The notes below the pieces were generated by a model. It searched no databases, was not told the DNA's origin, and worked only from the letters and a program-made list of their open reading frames with translations. Of a stretch of 64,000 nucleotides of DNA, positions 9,702-19,071 are shown piece by piece. This DNA is from Rhizobium sp. EC-SD404 (GTDB taxonomy: Bacteria > Pseudomonadota > Alphaproteobacteria > Rhizobiales > Rhizobiaceae), in the NCBI RefSeq assembly GCF_902498825.1, contig NZ_LR701459.1:3886661-3950660 (forward strand). Direction: 5' to 3'. The position numbers were made by a program, and so were the translations under genes. Numbering within the stretch: the stretch's first letter is position 1; each line of letters begins with the position of its first letter.

Positions 9702-9731
9702 AAAATTGACGTTTACGCAAACGTCAATTTT
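9702..9731. promoter_or_regulatory. Palindromic MerR-type operator upstream of the beta-oxidation operon
   Basis: Perfect 13-bp arms AAAATTGACGTTT (9702-9714) and AAACGTCAATTTT (9719-9731) around the spacer ACGC. The position, about 60 bp upstream of the first acyl-CoA dehydrogenase start and just after merR, suggests it is bound by that regulator. A related half-conserved site lies at 51035-51056 ahead of the nitronate monooxygenase gene. Confidence 0.75.
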
Positions 9732-9791
9732 TGCTATGGCGTCTCCAACCAAACGCTCCCGCTGTATTCGCGCTTCAATGAGGAGGCATTC

Positions 9792-11588
9792 ATGCCCGTG
9801 TACAAGGCCCCGGTCGACGATACCCTGTTCATCCTGAACGATGTGCTGGGCTTCGAGCGGTACAACAATCTCGCCGGGTTTTCCGACGCATCGTCCGACA
9901 TCGTGGAAGCCGTGCTGCAGGAGGGCGGCAAGTTCGCCGAAGAGGTCCTGTTTCCACTGAACCAGGTCGGTGACCGCGAAGGCTGCGAGCGCCTGGCCGA
10001 CGGCCAGGTGAAGACGCCGACAGGCTTCAAGCAGGCCTTCGAGCAATACCGCGAAGGCGGCTGGCTCGGCCTCGCCGCAGATCCAGAATATGGCGGCCAG
10101 GGCCTGCCCTACGCGCTGCACACCGCCGTTGGCGAGTTCATGTCGTCGGCGAACATGGCACTGATGATGTATCCCGGCCTGACCCAGGGCGCGATTGCCG
10201 CGATCCAGGTCCACGGCTCGGACGAGCAGAAGCAGGCCTATCTGCCGAAGATGATCGACGGCACCTGGACCGGCACCATGAATCTGACGGAGCCCCATTG
10301 CGGCACCGATCTTGGCCTGCTGCGCACAAAGGCCGTGCCGAATGGCGACGGCTCCTACAAGATTTCCGGTCAGAAGATCTTCATCTCAGCCGGCGATCAC
10401 GACATGGCCGAGAACATCGTCCATTTGGTGCTCGCCCGCATCGAAGGCGCGCCGGAAGGCACCAAGGGCATCTCGCTCTTCATCGTGCCGAAGTTCAAGC
10501 TGGATGGCGGCGGCGCTCCGGGCGAGACGAACGGCGTCTCCTGCGGCTCCATCGAAGAGAAGATGGGCATCCACGGCAACGCAACCTGCGTCATGAACTA
10601 TGACGAAGCGGAAGGTTACCTGGTCGGCACCGAGAATCGTGGCCTGAACGCCATGTTCGTGATGATGAACGAAGCCCGTCTCGCCGTCGGCCTGCAGGGT
10701 CACGCGATCGCCGAAGTCGCCTACCAGAATGCGGCCAACTACGCCCGCGAGCGCATCCAGGGCCGCGCCCTGTCCGGTGCCAAGGCGCCTGAGAAGAAGG
10801 CCGACCCGATCATCGTCCATCCGGATGTGCGCCGCACGCTGATGACGATCCGCGCCTTCAACGAAGCCGGCCGTGCGCTGCTTCTCTGGACTGCGCTGAA
10901 ATCCGATATCGCGCACCGTTCCGACGACGAGAAGGAAAAGCAGGCCGCCGACGACGTGCTCGGCCTGATGACCCCGATCATCAAGGGTGTTTTGACCGAC
11001 AAGGGCTTCGACCACGCCGTCGCCGCGCAGCAGATGTATGGCGGTCACGGCTACATCGAAGAATGGGGCATGAGTCAGTTCGTGCGCGATGCCCGCATCG
11101 CCATGATCTACGAAGGTGCCAACGGCATCCAGGCGCTCGATCTCGTCGGCCGCAAGCTCGGCCTCAATGGCGGCCGCGCCGTCATGGCTTTCTTCAAGGA
11201 GGTCGAGGATTTCTGCGCCGAGAACCGCGAGAACGAAAAGCTTTCCTTCTTCACCAAGCACCTGAAGAAGGGCCTGGGCGACCTGCAGGCATCGACCATG
11301 TGGTTCATGAGCAACGCCATGGCGAAGCCCGACAATGCCGGTGCCGGTTCCACCGACTACATGCACCTCTTCGGTCTCGTCGCGCTCGGCTACATGTGGG
11401 CGCAGATGGCGAAAGCCGCATCCGAGAAGCTCGCCGCCGGCGCCAATGGCCAGTCGACCTATCTCGAGAACAAGCTGATCACCGCCAAATTCTACATGGA
11501 GAAGGTCATGCCCGAAACCGCGCTGCGCCGCTCGCGCATCGAGACCGGTGCGGATTCCATGATGGAACTGGCCGCAGAGGCGTTCTAA
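9792..11588 (+). CDS. Acyl-CoA dehydrogenase, long form with C-terminal extension
   Basis: 598 residues, the size of the FadE-like subgroup that carries an additional C-terminal domain. FAD- and substrate-binding stretches are visible: MNLTEPHCGTDLG (about residue 163), QQMYGGHGYIEEWGMSQ (about 415) and RIAMIYEGANGIQALDL (about 435). It catalyses the first oxidation of beta-oxidation, acyl-CoA to trans-2-enoyl-CoA, passing electrons to ETF. GAGG precedes the ATG at 9792. First gene of an operon with a second acyl-CoA dehydrogenase, a thiolase and a FadJ-type enzyme, all on the same strand behind the MerR palindrome. Confidence 0.93.
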   Translation: MPVYKAPVDDTLFILNDVLGFERYNNLAGFSDASSDIVEAVLQEGGKFAEEVLFPLNQVGDREGCERLADGQVKTPTGFKQAFEQYREGGWLGLAADPEYGGQGLPYALHTAVGEFMSSANMALMMYPGLTQGAIAAIQVHGSDEQKQAYLPKMIDGTWTGTMNLTEPHCGTDLGLLRTKAVPNGDGSYKISGQKIFISAGDHDMAENIVHLVLARIEGAPEGTKGISLFIVPKFKLDGGGAPGETNGVSCGSIEEKMGIHGNATCVMNYDEAEGYLVGTENRGLNAMFVMMNEARLAVGLQGHAIAEVAYQNAANYARERIQGRALSGAKAPEKKADPIIVHPDVRRTLMTIRAFNEAGRALLLWTALKSDIAHRSDDEKEKQAADDVLGLMTPIIKGVLTDKGFDHAVAAQQMYGGHGYIEEWGMSQFVRDARIAMIYEGANGIQALDLVGRKLGLNGGRAVMAFFKEVEDFCAENRENEKLSFFTKHLKKGLGDLQASTMWFMSNAMAKPDNAGAGSTDYMHLFGLVALGYMWAQMAKAASEKLAAGANGQSTYLENKLITAKFYMEKVMPETALRRSRIETGADSMMELAAEAF

Positions 11589-11614
11589 AACGAGAGGCTG
11601 CGCACGGCGCTCGA

Positions 11615-11640
11615 GGGATCGCTTTGGGGAGAGCGATCCC
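11615..11640 (+). other. Intercistronic stem-loop between the two acyl-CoA dehydrogenase genes
   Basis: GGGATCGCT (11615-11623) and AGCGATCCC (11632-11640) form a perfect 9-bp stem with an 8-base loop. No T-run follows, so it is more likely an mRNA stability or processing element than a terminator. Confidence 0.55.
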
Positions 11641-11679
11641 GCTCATTGGGTGTCGTGCACCGGTGGAGGATTGGCATTC

Positions 11680-12849
11680 ATGACGCTCGCATCCGAAGTA
11701 ATCGGCACACCCCTGCCCGCCTGGCGCTCCGACGACGTCGCCATGTTGGAAGACATGGCGATGCGGTGGCTGACCGACGAGATCGCGCCGCATTACGAGC
11801 GGTTCGAAAAGCAGGAGATGGTCGACCGCGAAAGCTGGACGAAGGCCGGAGAAGCAGGCCTGCTCTGCGCCTCCATGCCGGAGGAATACGGCGGGTCGGG
11901 CGGCTCCTACGCCCATGAGGCGGTGATCATCGAAGCGCTCGGTCGCACCGGCACGGACGGCTTCGGCATCGCGCTCCACAATGCGATCGTCGCGCCCTAC
12001 ATCCTGCATTACGGCTCCGAGGAGCAGAAGCAGAGATGGCTGCCGCGCATGGCCACGGGCGAGCTTGTCGGCGCGATCGCCATGACCGAGCCCGGTGCCG
12101 GCTCCGACCTTCAGGGCGTCAAGACGACTGCGAAGAAGGACGGCAACCACTATCTGATCAACGGTTCCAAGACCTTCATCACCAACGGCCAGCACGCCAA
12201 CCTGATCATTGTCGTCGCCAAGACCGATCCGGCGAAGGGAGCCAAGGGCACCTCGCTGATGGTGGTGGAAACCGATGAGGTCGAAGGGTTCGAGCGCGGC
12301 CGCAACCTCGACAAGATCGGGCTAAAGGCCAACGACACGTCCGAGCTTTTCTTCAACGATGTCCGCATCCCGACGTCGAACATGCTCGGCACCGAAGAGG
12401 GCCAGGGCTTCATCCAGCTGATGGAGCAACTGCCGCAGGAGCGCCTTTTGATCGCCAATCAGGCGATCGCTATGATCGAGCGGGCGCTTGCCGTCACCAT
12501 CGACTACGTCAAGGAACGGAAAGCCTTCGGCAAGGCCGTGATCGAGTTCCAGAACACGCAGTTCAAGCTTGCCGAACTGAAATCCGAAGCGACGATGGCA
12601 CGCGTCTTCGTCGATCATTGCGTCGATCAGCACCTTAAGGGCGAGCTGACGACGACCACGGCGTCCATGGCCAAGTACCTCTTGAGCGACCTGCAGTGCC
12701 GGGTTGCCGACGAATGCCTGCAGCTCTTCGGCGGATATGGCTACATGAACGAATACCCCATCGCCCGCATGTTCCGCGACGCCCGCGTCCAGCGGATCTA
12801 CGGCGGCACCAACGAAATCATGAAGCTTCTGATCGCCCGCTCGCTTTGA
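11680..12849 (+). CDS. Acyl-CoA dehydrogenase (short-type, about 390 aa)
   Basis: 389 residues from the ATG at 11680, which has GGAGG ten bases upstream; the in-frame upstream ATG at 11650 lacks this. Family stretches are clear: AMTEPGAGSDLQG (about residue 130), FITNGQHAN (about 165), the GGYGYMNEYPIARMFRD region (about 350) and the C-terminal RIYGGTNEIMKLLIAR. It uses FAD and ETF in beta-oxidation. The chain-length or branched-chain preference cannot be inferred. Second gene of the operon. Having both a long and a standard acyl-CoA dehydrogenase suggests different substrates. Confidence 0.93.
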   Translation: MTLASEVIGTPLPAWRSDDVAMLEDMAMRWLTDEIAPHYERFEKQEMVDRESWTKAGEAGLLCASMPEEYGGSGGSYAHEAVIIEALGRTGTDGFGIALHNAIVAPYILHYGSEEQKQRWLPRMATGELVGAIAMTEPGAGSDLQGVKTTAKKDGNHYLINGSKTFITNGQHANLIIVVAKTDPAKGAKGTSLMVVETDEVEGFERGRNLDKIGLKANDTSELFFNDVRIPTSNMLGTEEGQGFIQLMEQLPQERLLIANQAIAMIERALAVTIDYVKERKAFGKAVIEFQNTQFKLAELKSEATMARVFVDHCVDQHLKGELTTTTASMAKYLLSDLQCRVADECLQLFGGYGYMNEYPIARMFRDARVQRIYGGTNEIMKLLIARSL

Positions 12850-12888
12850 GCAGGTGGCCAAAGCTTCGAATCTAGGGAGACCTGACGA

Positions 12889-14097
12889 ATGGCCGATGTC
12901 TATGTTTACGATCACGTCCGCACCCCGCGCGGCCGCGGCAAGAAGGACGGCTCGCTGCACGAGGTGCCGTCGGTGCGCCTCGGCGCCCATGTGCTGAAGG
13001 AAGTGCGCGACCGCAACGGCCTCGATACCGCAACCGTCGACGACATCATCTTCGGCTGCGTCGACGCGGTCGGTGAAGCCGGCGGCGACATCGCCAAGGC
13101 ATCGTCTTTCGAGGCCGGCTACAAGACGCAGGCGCCCGGCATCCAGATCAACCGGTTCTGCGCCTCAGGCCTCGACGCCATCAATTTCGGTGCCGCCAAG
13201 ATCGCGCAAGGCGCTGACGACATCGTCATCGCGGGCGGTGTGGAATCCATGTCGCGCATCGGCCTCGGCATGGCCGGCGGCGCCTGGTTCATGGATCCGT
13301 CCGTCGCTTTCCCGGCATATTTCATGCCGCAGGGCGTTTCGGCCGATTTGATCGCTACGAAATACGGCTTCTCGCGCGACGACGTCGATGCCTATGCGGT
13401 TGAAAGCCAGAAGCGCGCCGCCAAGGCTTGGGATAAGGGCTACTTCAGACAAGCCGTCGCCCCGGTCAAGGACATCAACGGCATGACGATCCTCGACCAT
13501 GACGAGCACATGCGCCCGTCGACCGACATGCAGGGTCTCGCAAGCCTCAATGCCTCCTTCGTCATGCCTGGCGAAATGGGCGGCTTCAACGCCGTCGGCA
13601 TCCAGGCACATCCGGAGATCGAGGCGGTCAACCACGTCCACCACGCCGGCAATTCCTCCGGCATCGTGGATGGCGCCGGCGTCGTGTTGCTCGGCTCAAA
13701 GAAGGGTGGCAAGTCCATGGGGCTGAAGCCCCGCGCCCGCATCAAGGCCTTCGCCAATATCGGCTCCGACCCGGCGCTGATGCTGACCGGCCCGGTCGAC
13801 GTCACCGAAAAGCTCCTCAAGCGCGCCAAGATGAAACTCGAGGACATCGATCTCTTCGAGCTCAACGAAGCCTTTGCGGCCGTCGTCCTGCGCTACATGC
13901 AGGCCTTCGACATTTCGCACGACAAGATGAACGTCAATGGCGGTGCCATCGCCATGGGCCACCCGCTCGGCGCCACCGGCGCCATGATTCTCGGCACCGT
14001 GCTCGACGAGCTGGAACGCCGCGACCTCAACACTGCGCTGGTCACGCTCTGCATCGGCGCCGGCATGGGCACGGCGACGATCATCGAGCGCGTCTGA
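12889..14097 (+). CDS. fadA: Acetyl-CoA C-acyltransferase (thiolase)
   Basis: 402 residues. The thiolase catalytic set is present: nucleophilic Cys in [10 protein letters not shown] (about residue 90), NEAFAAV (about 326), His in GHPLGATGA (about 355) and the second Cys in CIGAGMG near the C-terminus. It cleaves 3-ketoacyl-CoA to acetyl-CoA and a shortened acyl-CoA. GGGAG lies 11 bases before the start. It is followed 21 bp later by the multifunctional hydratase/dehydrogenase, giving a FadA/FadJ-type pair. The fadA symbol is by role; a biosynthetic acetyl-CoA acetyltransferase is less likely given the operon. Confidence 0.92.
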   Translation: MADVYVYDHVRTPRGRGKKDGSLHEVPSVRLGAHVLKEVRDRNGLDTATVDDIIFGCVDAVGEAGGDIAKASSFEAGYKTQAPGIQINRFCASGLDAINFGAAKIAQGADDIVIAGGVESMSRIGLGMAGGAWFMDPSVAFPAYFMPQGVSADLIATKYGFSRDDVDAYAVESQKRAAKAWDKGYFRQAVAPVKDINGMTILDHDEHMRPSTDMQGLASLNASFVMPGEMGGFNAVGIQAHPEIEAVNHVHHAGNSSGIVDGAGVVLLGSKKGGKSMGLKPRARIKAFANIGSDPALMLTGPVDVTEKLLKRAKMKLEDIDLFELNEAFAAVVLRYMQAFDISHDKMNVNGGAIAMGHPLGATGAMILGTVLDELERRDLNTALVTLCIGAGMGTATIIERV

Positions 14098-14118
14098 GAA
14101 CCGGGGAGATTTAAAACC

Positions 14119-16332
14119 ATGGCTTACAAGAACTTCACCGTCGAAACCGACAATGACGGCATCGCTCTCGTCACCTGGGACATGCCCGACAAGTCGATGA
14201 ACGTCTTCACCATGGACGTGATGGACGAGATCGAGGCGATCTGCGACGCGACGACAGCCGACGACAAGGTCAAGGGCGTCGTCTTCACCTCCGGCAAGAA
14301 GACCTTCTCCGGCGGCGCCGACCTCACCATGCTCAAGGGCATGTTCGCGATGATGGCCGAGGAAAAGGCCAAGGACGCCGACAACGCCACGAAGAAGCTC
14401 TTCGATGCGGCCGGCCGCATGAGCTGGCTGTGGCGCAAGATCGAGACCTGCGGCAAGCCGTGGGTATCGGCGATCAACGGCACCTGCATGGGCGGCGCGC
14501 TGGAACTCTCGCTCGCCTGCCACGGCCGCGTCGCGGCAGACGACAAATCAGTCAAGATGGGCCTGCCGGAAGTCAAGGTCGGCATCTTCCCCGGCGCCGG
14601 TGGCACCCAGCGCGTTCCCCGTCTCACCAATGCGCAGGACGCCCTGCAGATGATGACGACCGGGTCGTCGCTGTCGCCGCAGCGCGCCAAGGCCATGGGC
14701 CTGATCCACGAGATCGCAGAGCCGAAAAAGCTCGTCGCGACCGCCAAGAAGATGATCAAGGATGGCCTCAAGCCGGTCCAGCCTTGGGATGAGAAGGGCT
14801 TCAAGGCACCCGGCGGCGCCGTCTGGTCACCGCAGGGCGCACAGCTCTGGCCTGCCGCTTCGGGCATTCTGCGCCGCGAGACCAACGGCAACTACCCGGG
14901 CGCGCTGGCCATCCTCAAATGCGTCTTCGAAGGCCTGCAGTTGCCGTTCGATACGGCGCTCAAGGTCGAGCAGCGCTATTTCACACACGTCCTGCAGACG
15001 CCGGAAGCCTTCGGCATGATCCGCTCGCTCTTCGTCTCCATGCAGGAGCTGAACAAGGGCGCGCGCCGTCCGGCAGACGTGAAGCCGACCAAGTTCAAGA
15101 AGATCGGTGTCGTTGGCGCCGGCTTCATGGGTGCGGGCATCGCCTATGTGACCGCTAAGGCCGGTATCCCGGTCGTGCTCGTCGACCGCGACATGGAAGC
15201 CGCCGAGAAGGGCAAGGCACACTCCGCCGACATCGTGAAAAAGGGCGTTCAGAAGGGTAAGACCACTCAAGGTGAAGGCGATGCGCTCCTCTCGCTGATC
15301 ACGCCGTCTTCCGATTACGCCGATCTCGATGGCGCCGATCTCGTGATCGAGGCGGTCTTCGAAGATCGCGATATCAAGAAGACCGTCACCGAGGCGGTCG
15401 AGGATGTGCTGAAGCCGGCTTCGGTCTTCGCATCCAACACCTCGACGCTGCCGATCAGCGGCCTTGCCAAGAACTCCAAGCGTCCGAAGAACTTCATCGG
15501 CATCCACTTCTTCTCGCCCGTCGACAAGATGATGCTGGTCGAGATCATCCTCGGCAAGAAGACGGGCGACAAGGCGCTGGCCATGGCGCTCGACTACGTC
15601 GCCGCGATCAAGAAGACGCCGATCGTCGTCAACGACACGCGCGGCTTCTACGTCAATCGCTGCGTGCTCGGCTACATGAACGAAGCCTACAACATGCTGA
15701 TCGAGGGCGTTCCGCCGACGATGATCGAGAACGCCGCCAAGATGGCCGGCATGCCGGTCGGCCCGCTTTCGCTCAACGACGAAGTGGCGCTCGACCTGTC
15801 GCAGAAGATCCTCAAGGCTGCCATCGCCGATCTCGGCGAGAAGGCCGTCGATCCGCGCCACATGGACCTCGTCAACACGATGGTCGACAAGCATGGGCGC
15901 TTCGGCCGCAAGAACGGCAAGGGCTTCTACGATTACCCGGCGAAGCCGGCGAAGAAGCACATCTGGCCGGAGCTCAAGACGCTCTTCCCCCAGCAGAAAG
16001 CCGATGACGTCGATGTCGAGGTCCTGAAGCAGCGCTTCCTCGTCGGCATCGCGCTTGAAGCAACGCGGACCATGGAAGAAGGCATCGTGACCGATCCGCG
16101 CGAAGCCGATGTCGGCTCCATCCTCGGCTTCGGTTTCGCTCCCTATACGGGCGGCGCCATCTCCTACATCGACGCCATGGGCGCGGCGAAGTTCGAGGAA
16201 CTCTGCAAGACGCTCGCGAAAAGCTACGGCAAGCACTTCAAGCCGACCCGCATCGTCCAGGAACTCGCCAAGTCCGGCGAGACCTTCTACCAGCGCTTCG
16301 GCCAGGAAGAAGCCGTCAAACAGGCGGCCTGA
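14119..16332 (+). CDS. fadJ: Multifunctional enoyl-CoA hydratase / 3-hydroxyacyl-CoA dehydrogenase (FadJ/FadB type)
   Basis: 737 residues. The N-terminal crotonase domain shows the oxyanion-hole stretch [14 protein letters not shown] (about 124) and the catalytic region [14 protein letters not shown] (about 155). The central NAD-binding Rossmann domain begins [14 protein letters not shown] (about 330), with [12 protein letters not shown] and the dehydrogenase signature [15 protein letters not shown] (about 465), and two C-terminal helical domains follow. It performs steps two and three of beta-oxidation and would work with the adjacent thiolase. Last gene of the operon; a strong terminator starts 26 bp after the stop codon. 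Confidence 0.94.
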   Translation: MAYKNFTVETDNDGIALVTWDMPDKSMNVFTMDVMDEIEAICDATTADDKVKGVVFTSGKKTFSGGADLTMLKGMFAMMAEEKAKDADNATKKLFDAAGRMSWLWRKIETCGKPWVSAINGTCMGGALELSLACHGRVAADDKSVKMGLPEVKVGIFPGAGGTQRVPRLTNAQDALQMMTTGSSLSPQRAKAMGLIHEIAEPKKLVATAKKMIKDGLKPVQPWDEKGFKAPGGAVWSPQGAQLWPAASGILRRETNGNYPGALAILKCVFEGLQLPFDTALKVEQRYFTHVLQTPEAFGMIRSLFVSMQELNKGARRPADVKPTKFKKIGVVGAGFMGAGIAYVTAKAGIPVVLVDRDMEAAEKGKAHSADIVKKGVQKGKTTQGEGDALLSLITPSSDYADLDGADLVIEAVFEDRDIKKTVTEAVEDVLKPASVFASNTSTLPISGLAKNSKRPKNFIGIHFFSPVDKMMLVEIILGKKTGDKALAMALDYVAAIKKTPIVVNDTRGFYVNRCVLGYMNEAYNMLIEGVPPTMIENAAKMAGMPVGPLSLNDEVALDLSQKILKAAIADLGEKAVDPRHMDLVNTMVDKHGRFGRKNGKGFYDYPAKPAKKHIWPELKTLFPQQKADDVDVEVLKQRFLVGIALEATRTMEEGIVTDPREADVGSILGFGFAPYTGGAISYIDAMGAAKFEELCKTLAKSYGKHFKPTRIVQELAKSGETFYQRFGQEEAVKQAA

Positions 16333-16357
16333 TCCGGCCCATTCGCACCAACAGCGA

Positions 16358-16383
16358 CCCGGCGGCCTCCGCCGGGTTTTTTT
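16358..16383 (+). terminator. Rho-independent terminator of the beta-oxidation operon
   Basis: CCCGGCGG (16358-16365) pairs with CCGCCGGG (16369-16376) around a 3-base loop, followed by seven T residues. It ends the acd-acd-fadA-fadJ transcript. Confidence 0.9.
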
Positions 16384-16424
16384 ATGCCATTGCCGCAGCA
16401 TCGAGGGCGCGATAGGGAACGGGC

Positions 16425-16880
16425 ATGACCATTCTCCTCCTCGCCATCCATGTCCTTGCCACCGTCTTCTGGGTCGGCGGCATGGCGTTCGCCTATCTCG
16501 TCCTGCGCCCCGCCGCAGCCCCGCTCGATCCGGCCGCCCGGTTGACGCTTTGGCGCAACGTCTTCGCCAAGTTTCTGCCCGCCGTCGGCTGGGCCGTAAT
16601 CGCGCTCCTCGTTACGGGATTCGCGATGATCTTCGTCACCTTCGGCGGTTTTGCCGGCGCACCCGTTTCCGTCCACATCATGACGCTGACCGGCATCCTG
16701 ATGATGCTGCTTTTCTTCCACATCGTCGCGGCGCCATGGAAACGGTTCCGCGTGGCGGTGGATACCGGCGACTTCGCGCAAGGCGCGCGCAACCTCGACA
16801 AGATCCGCCGCTTCGTCGGCATCAATCTCGTGCTCGGCCTGTTGACGGTAGTGATCGCCACCACCGGGCGTTATTGGTAA
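16425..16880 (+). CDS. CopD-like small integral membrane protein
   Basis: 151 residues with four membrane helices (about 3-27, 46-69, 80-100, 129-149). The first helix has HVLATVFWVGGM, a pattern of the CopD/DUF2269-like family, and a second conserved His lies in FFHIVAAPW. Members are linked to copper or haem handling but are poorly characterised, so function is left open. It follows the beta-oxidation terminator and precedes the isomerase by 25 bp. Confidence 0.7.
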   Translation: MTILLLAIHVLATVFWVGGMAFAYLVLRPAAAPLDPAARLTLWRNVFAKFLPAVGWAVIALLVTGFAMIFVTFGGFAGAPVSVHIMTLTGILMMLLFFHIVAAPWKRFRVAVDTGDFAQGARNLDKIRRFVGINLVLGLLTVVIATTGRYW

Positions 16881-16905
16881 CAGGCAAACGTCAGGGAGCA
16901 GCCCG

Positions 16906-17529
16906 ATGGCTACGATCGACTATTATTTCTTCGGCGCCTCGCCCTTCGTCTATCTCGGCCACAAGGCCATCGAAGAGGTTGCCGCCAAGCATGGCTGCGG
17001 CATCGCCTACAAGCCGGTCGATATCGTTGCCCTTTTCGCCAATTCAGGCGCCAAGCCGCTCAAGGAGCGGCCGCTTGCCCGCCAGCGCTACCGGCTCCTG
17101 GAACTGCAACGCGCAGCCGACCGCCGCGGCCTGCCCATCAATCTCGCGCCGCGGCATTTCCCGGTTGATGCGACACTTGCCGACCAGGTCGTAATCGCGC
17201 TCCTCGACGAGAAGCAGGACCCGTCCGCCTACATGTTCGAGATCTTCTCCGCCGTTTGGGCGCGCGAGGAGAACATCTCCGATCCAGCCGTCATCACGCG
17301 CTACCTGAATGCCTGCGGCTTCGATGGCGATGCCATATTGAGCGCGGCACAGGACGAAGGCGTCGCCGCGCGCCGTCGCCAGAACACCGAGGAGGCGATC
17401 GCCGCCGATGCCGTCGGCCTGCCGGCTTATGTGCTGAACGGTGAAGTCTTTTGGGGCCAGGATCGCATCGACGATCTGGACCGCGCGCTTGCATCCGGCC
17501 GCGCGCCGTTCAGCGCTGCAATGTCCTGA
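16906..17529 (+). CDS. 2-hydroxychromene-2-carboxylate isomerase-like, DsbA-family thioredoxin fold
   Basis: 207 residues. It starts DYYFFGASPFVYLG, the N-terminal beta strand with SP-[F/W]-x-Y of the kappa-GST/HCCA isomerase family, where a Ser replaces the redox Cys pair. The C-terminal AIAADAVGLPAYVLNGEVFWGQDRID matches the cis-Pro and terminal strand of DsbA-like folds. Family members isomerise 2-hydroxychromene-2-carboxylate in naphthalene breakdown or are glutathione-dependent enzymes of unknown substrate. No aromatic-degradation genes are nearby, so the real substrate is uncertain. AGGGAG lies 11 bases before the ATG. Confidence 0.82.
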   Translation: MATIDYYFFGASPFVYLGHKAIEEVAAKHGCGIAYKPVDIVALFANSGAKPLKERPLARQRYRLLELQRAADRRGLPINLAPRHFPVDATLADQVVIALLDEKQDPSAYMFEIFSAVWAREENISDPAVITRYLNACGFDGDAILSAAQDEGVAARRRQNTEEAIAADAVGLPAYVLNGEVFWGQDRIDDLDRALASGRAPFSAAMS

Positions 17530-17530
17530 A

Positions 17531-17574
17531 GCTTTCCAGGTGAACTGAGAACCGGTTCACGACGACGGGAAACG
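17531..17574. repeat. Intergenic palindromic repeat, copy 3 (diverged)
   Basis: GCTTTCCAGGTGAAC, a GAACCGGTTCAC core and GGGAAACG follow the plan of the repeats at 2960 and 4762 with several changes. It begins 2 bp after the isomerase stop codon. Confidence 0.6.
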
Positions 17575-17698
17575 AATTTTTCCTAGGTCATTCTACGGAT
17601 TTTATTCCTACCTCTCTTTACGCGCCGCCATGCTGGCGGTAGAAAGATCATGACGCAGCCGTAACCCTTGGCCGCCCTGATCGAGCGGGATTCAGACC

Positions 17699-18355
17699 AT
17701 GCTTTCCCATGACCGCATATGGGCAGCGATCGATGCCCTGGCGGAGCGCCACCAGCTCTCGCCATCGGGCCTCGCGCGGCGTGCCGGGCTCGACCCTACT
17801 TCTTTCAACAAATCCAAGCGCCAGGCGTCAGACGGCCGGTCCCGCTGGCCTTCTACGGAATCCGTGTCGAAGGTTCTCGATGCGACTGGCTCGTCGCTGG
17901 AAGAATTCATGGCAATGGTGCGCGGCCAGGCTGGAACCGCCGGCTCGGATCGCGCCGCGCCTGGACCCACTGCGATCCCCTTGCTCGGCTTTGCCCAGGC
18001 CGGCGCCGGCGGCTATTTCGACGACGGGGGATTTCCGGCCGGCCAGGGCTGGGAGATGGTCGATTTCCCCACCGCGCCCGGCGGCAAGGGCGTCTATGCG
18101 CTTGAAGTCCAAGGGGACTCCATGCAACCGCTCTACCGCGATGGCGACGTGCTGATCGTCGAGCCCCATGCGCAGGTGCGCCGGGGTGATCGCGTGGTGG
18201 TCAAGACGCGCGAAGGCGAGGTCATGGCCAAGATCCTGCACCGCCAGACGGCGCGCACGATCGAGGTGTCGTCGCTGAACATCGAACATGAAAACCGGGT
18301 CTTCGACATGGCCGACGTCGAATGGGTAGCCCGCATCATCTGGGCGAGCCAGTGA
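17699..18355 (+). CDS. LexA-like S24-family transcriptional repressor
   Basis: 218 residues. An N-terminal helix-turn-helix (about 15-65, LSPSGLARRAGLDPTSFNK) precedes a C-terminal S24 peptidase fold: catalytic Ser in QGDSMQPLYRDGD (about 140) and catalytic Lys in KTREGEVMAKILHR (about 178). Proteins of this kind are DNA-binding repressors that may be inactivated by self-cleavage; no Ala-Gly cleavage site is certain here. It has a typical rhizobial chromosomal context rather than a phage one. The stop overlaps the next gene by 4 bp (GTGA), so the two are co-translated. Confidence 0.85.
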   Translation: MLSHDRIWAAIDALAERHQLSPSGLARRAGLDPTSFNKSKRQASDGRSRWPSTESVSKVLDATGSSLEEFMAMVRGQAGTAGSDRAAPGPTAIPLLGFAQAGAGGYFDDGGFPAGQGWEMVDFPTAPGGKGVYALEVQGDSMQPLYRDGDVLIVEPHAQVRRGDRVVVKTREGEVMAKILHRQTARTIEVSSLNIEHENRVFDMADVEWVARIIWASQ

Positions 18356-19053
18356 TCAAGCGCTTCCTGCGCGGCCTGATCCTGCCGGTGACCCTGATCG
18401 CAACGCTGCTGCTGGGGCTCTTCACCGCCATGGATTATTTTGCCGCGCTGGAAGAGGTGGAGCGACCGCCGGAGCGCACGGCGGAAGCTCCCAGCACTCC
18501 CGCACCTGCACCGTCCAGCCAGACGCAGACGACACAGCCGCCCGCAGAAACGGGCATCGCCCGGCCGGTCAATCCAGGCCTGTTCGGCCAGCCATTCACG
18601 GTGAATCCCGCCGAATTGGAGCGTGTCGAGCCGCGCGAGCCCATCTCGGATCCTCTCCCCCCGCCGGAAGAACCGAAGCCGCTTCTCTACAGGCCGCTCG
18701 CCCTGTCTGCTGGGCTGGTCTCGATTTCCGGTCGCAATCTCGCGCTCGAAGGCATCGTACCGACACCGGCGGACCGGTTCTGTCCCGATGAAAGCGGCCA
18801 GCGCTGGCCATGCGGCATGATGGCCCGCACCGCCTTTCGCAATTTCCTGCGCGGCCGCGCTCTCGCCTGTGATCTCGACGACACCAATTGGGAAGGAACG
18901 GCGACGGCCAATTGCACACGCGGCGAATTGGATATCGCCGCCTGGCTCGTCACCAATGGCTGGGTCGATGCCGAGCCCGGATCGGCCTATGCGGAGCTTG
19001 CCGATACGGCACGCGAGGCCCGCATCGGCATTCACGGTTCCGATCCGCGCTGA
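18352..19053 (+). CDS. Membrane-anchored thermonuclease-like protein, probably catalytically degenerate
   Basis: 233 residues from GTG at 18352, chosen because it overlaps the upstream stop as GTGA; the ATG at 18322 is deep inside the repressor. One N-terminal membrane helix (about 7-27), a Pro/Thr-rich linker, then an SNase-like domain recognisable from FRNFLRGRALAC and its tail WLVTNGWVDAEP plus AYAELADTAREARIGIHG. The usual GIDxPE calcium/catalytic segment reads GIVPTPADR, and no DxYGR motif is seen, so nuclease activity is doubtful (inference). Expected to face the periplasm. Confidence 0.7.
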   Translation: MIKRFLRGLILPVTLIATLLLGLFTAMDYFAALEEVERPPERTAEAPSTPAPAPSSQTQTTQPPAETGIARPVNPGLFGQPFTVNPAELERVEPREPISDPLPPPEEPKPLLYRPLALSAGLVSISGRNLALEGIVPTPADRFCPDESGQRWPCGMMARTAFRNFLRGRALACDLDDTNWEGTATANCTRGELDIAAWLVTNGWVDAEPGSAYAELADTAREARIGIHGSDPR

Positions 19054-19071
19054 CCCGAGAGGAAATACCGG

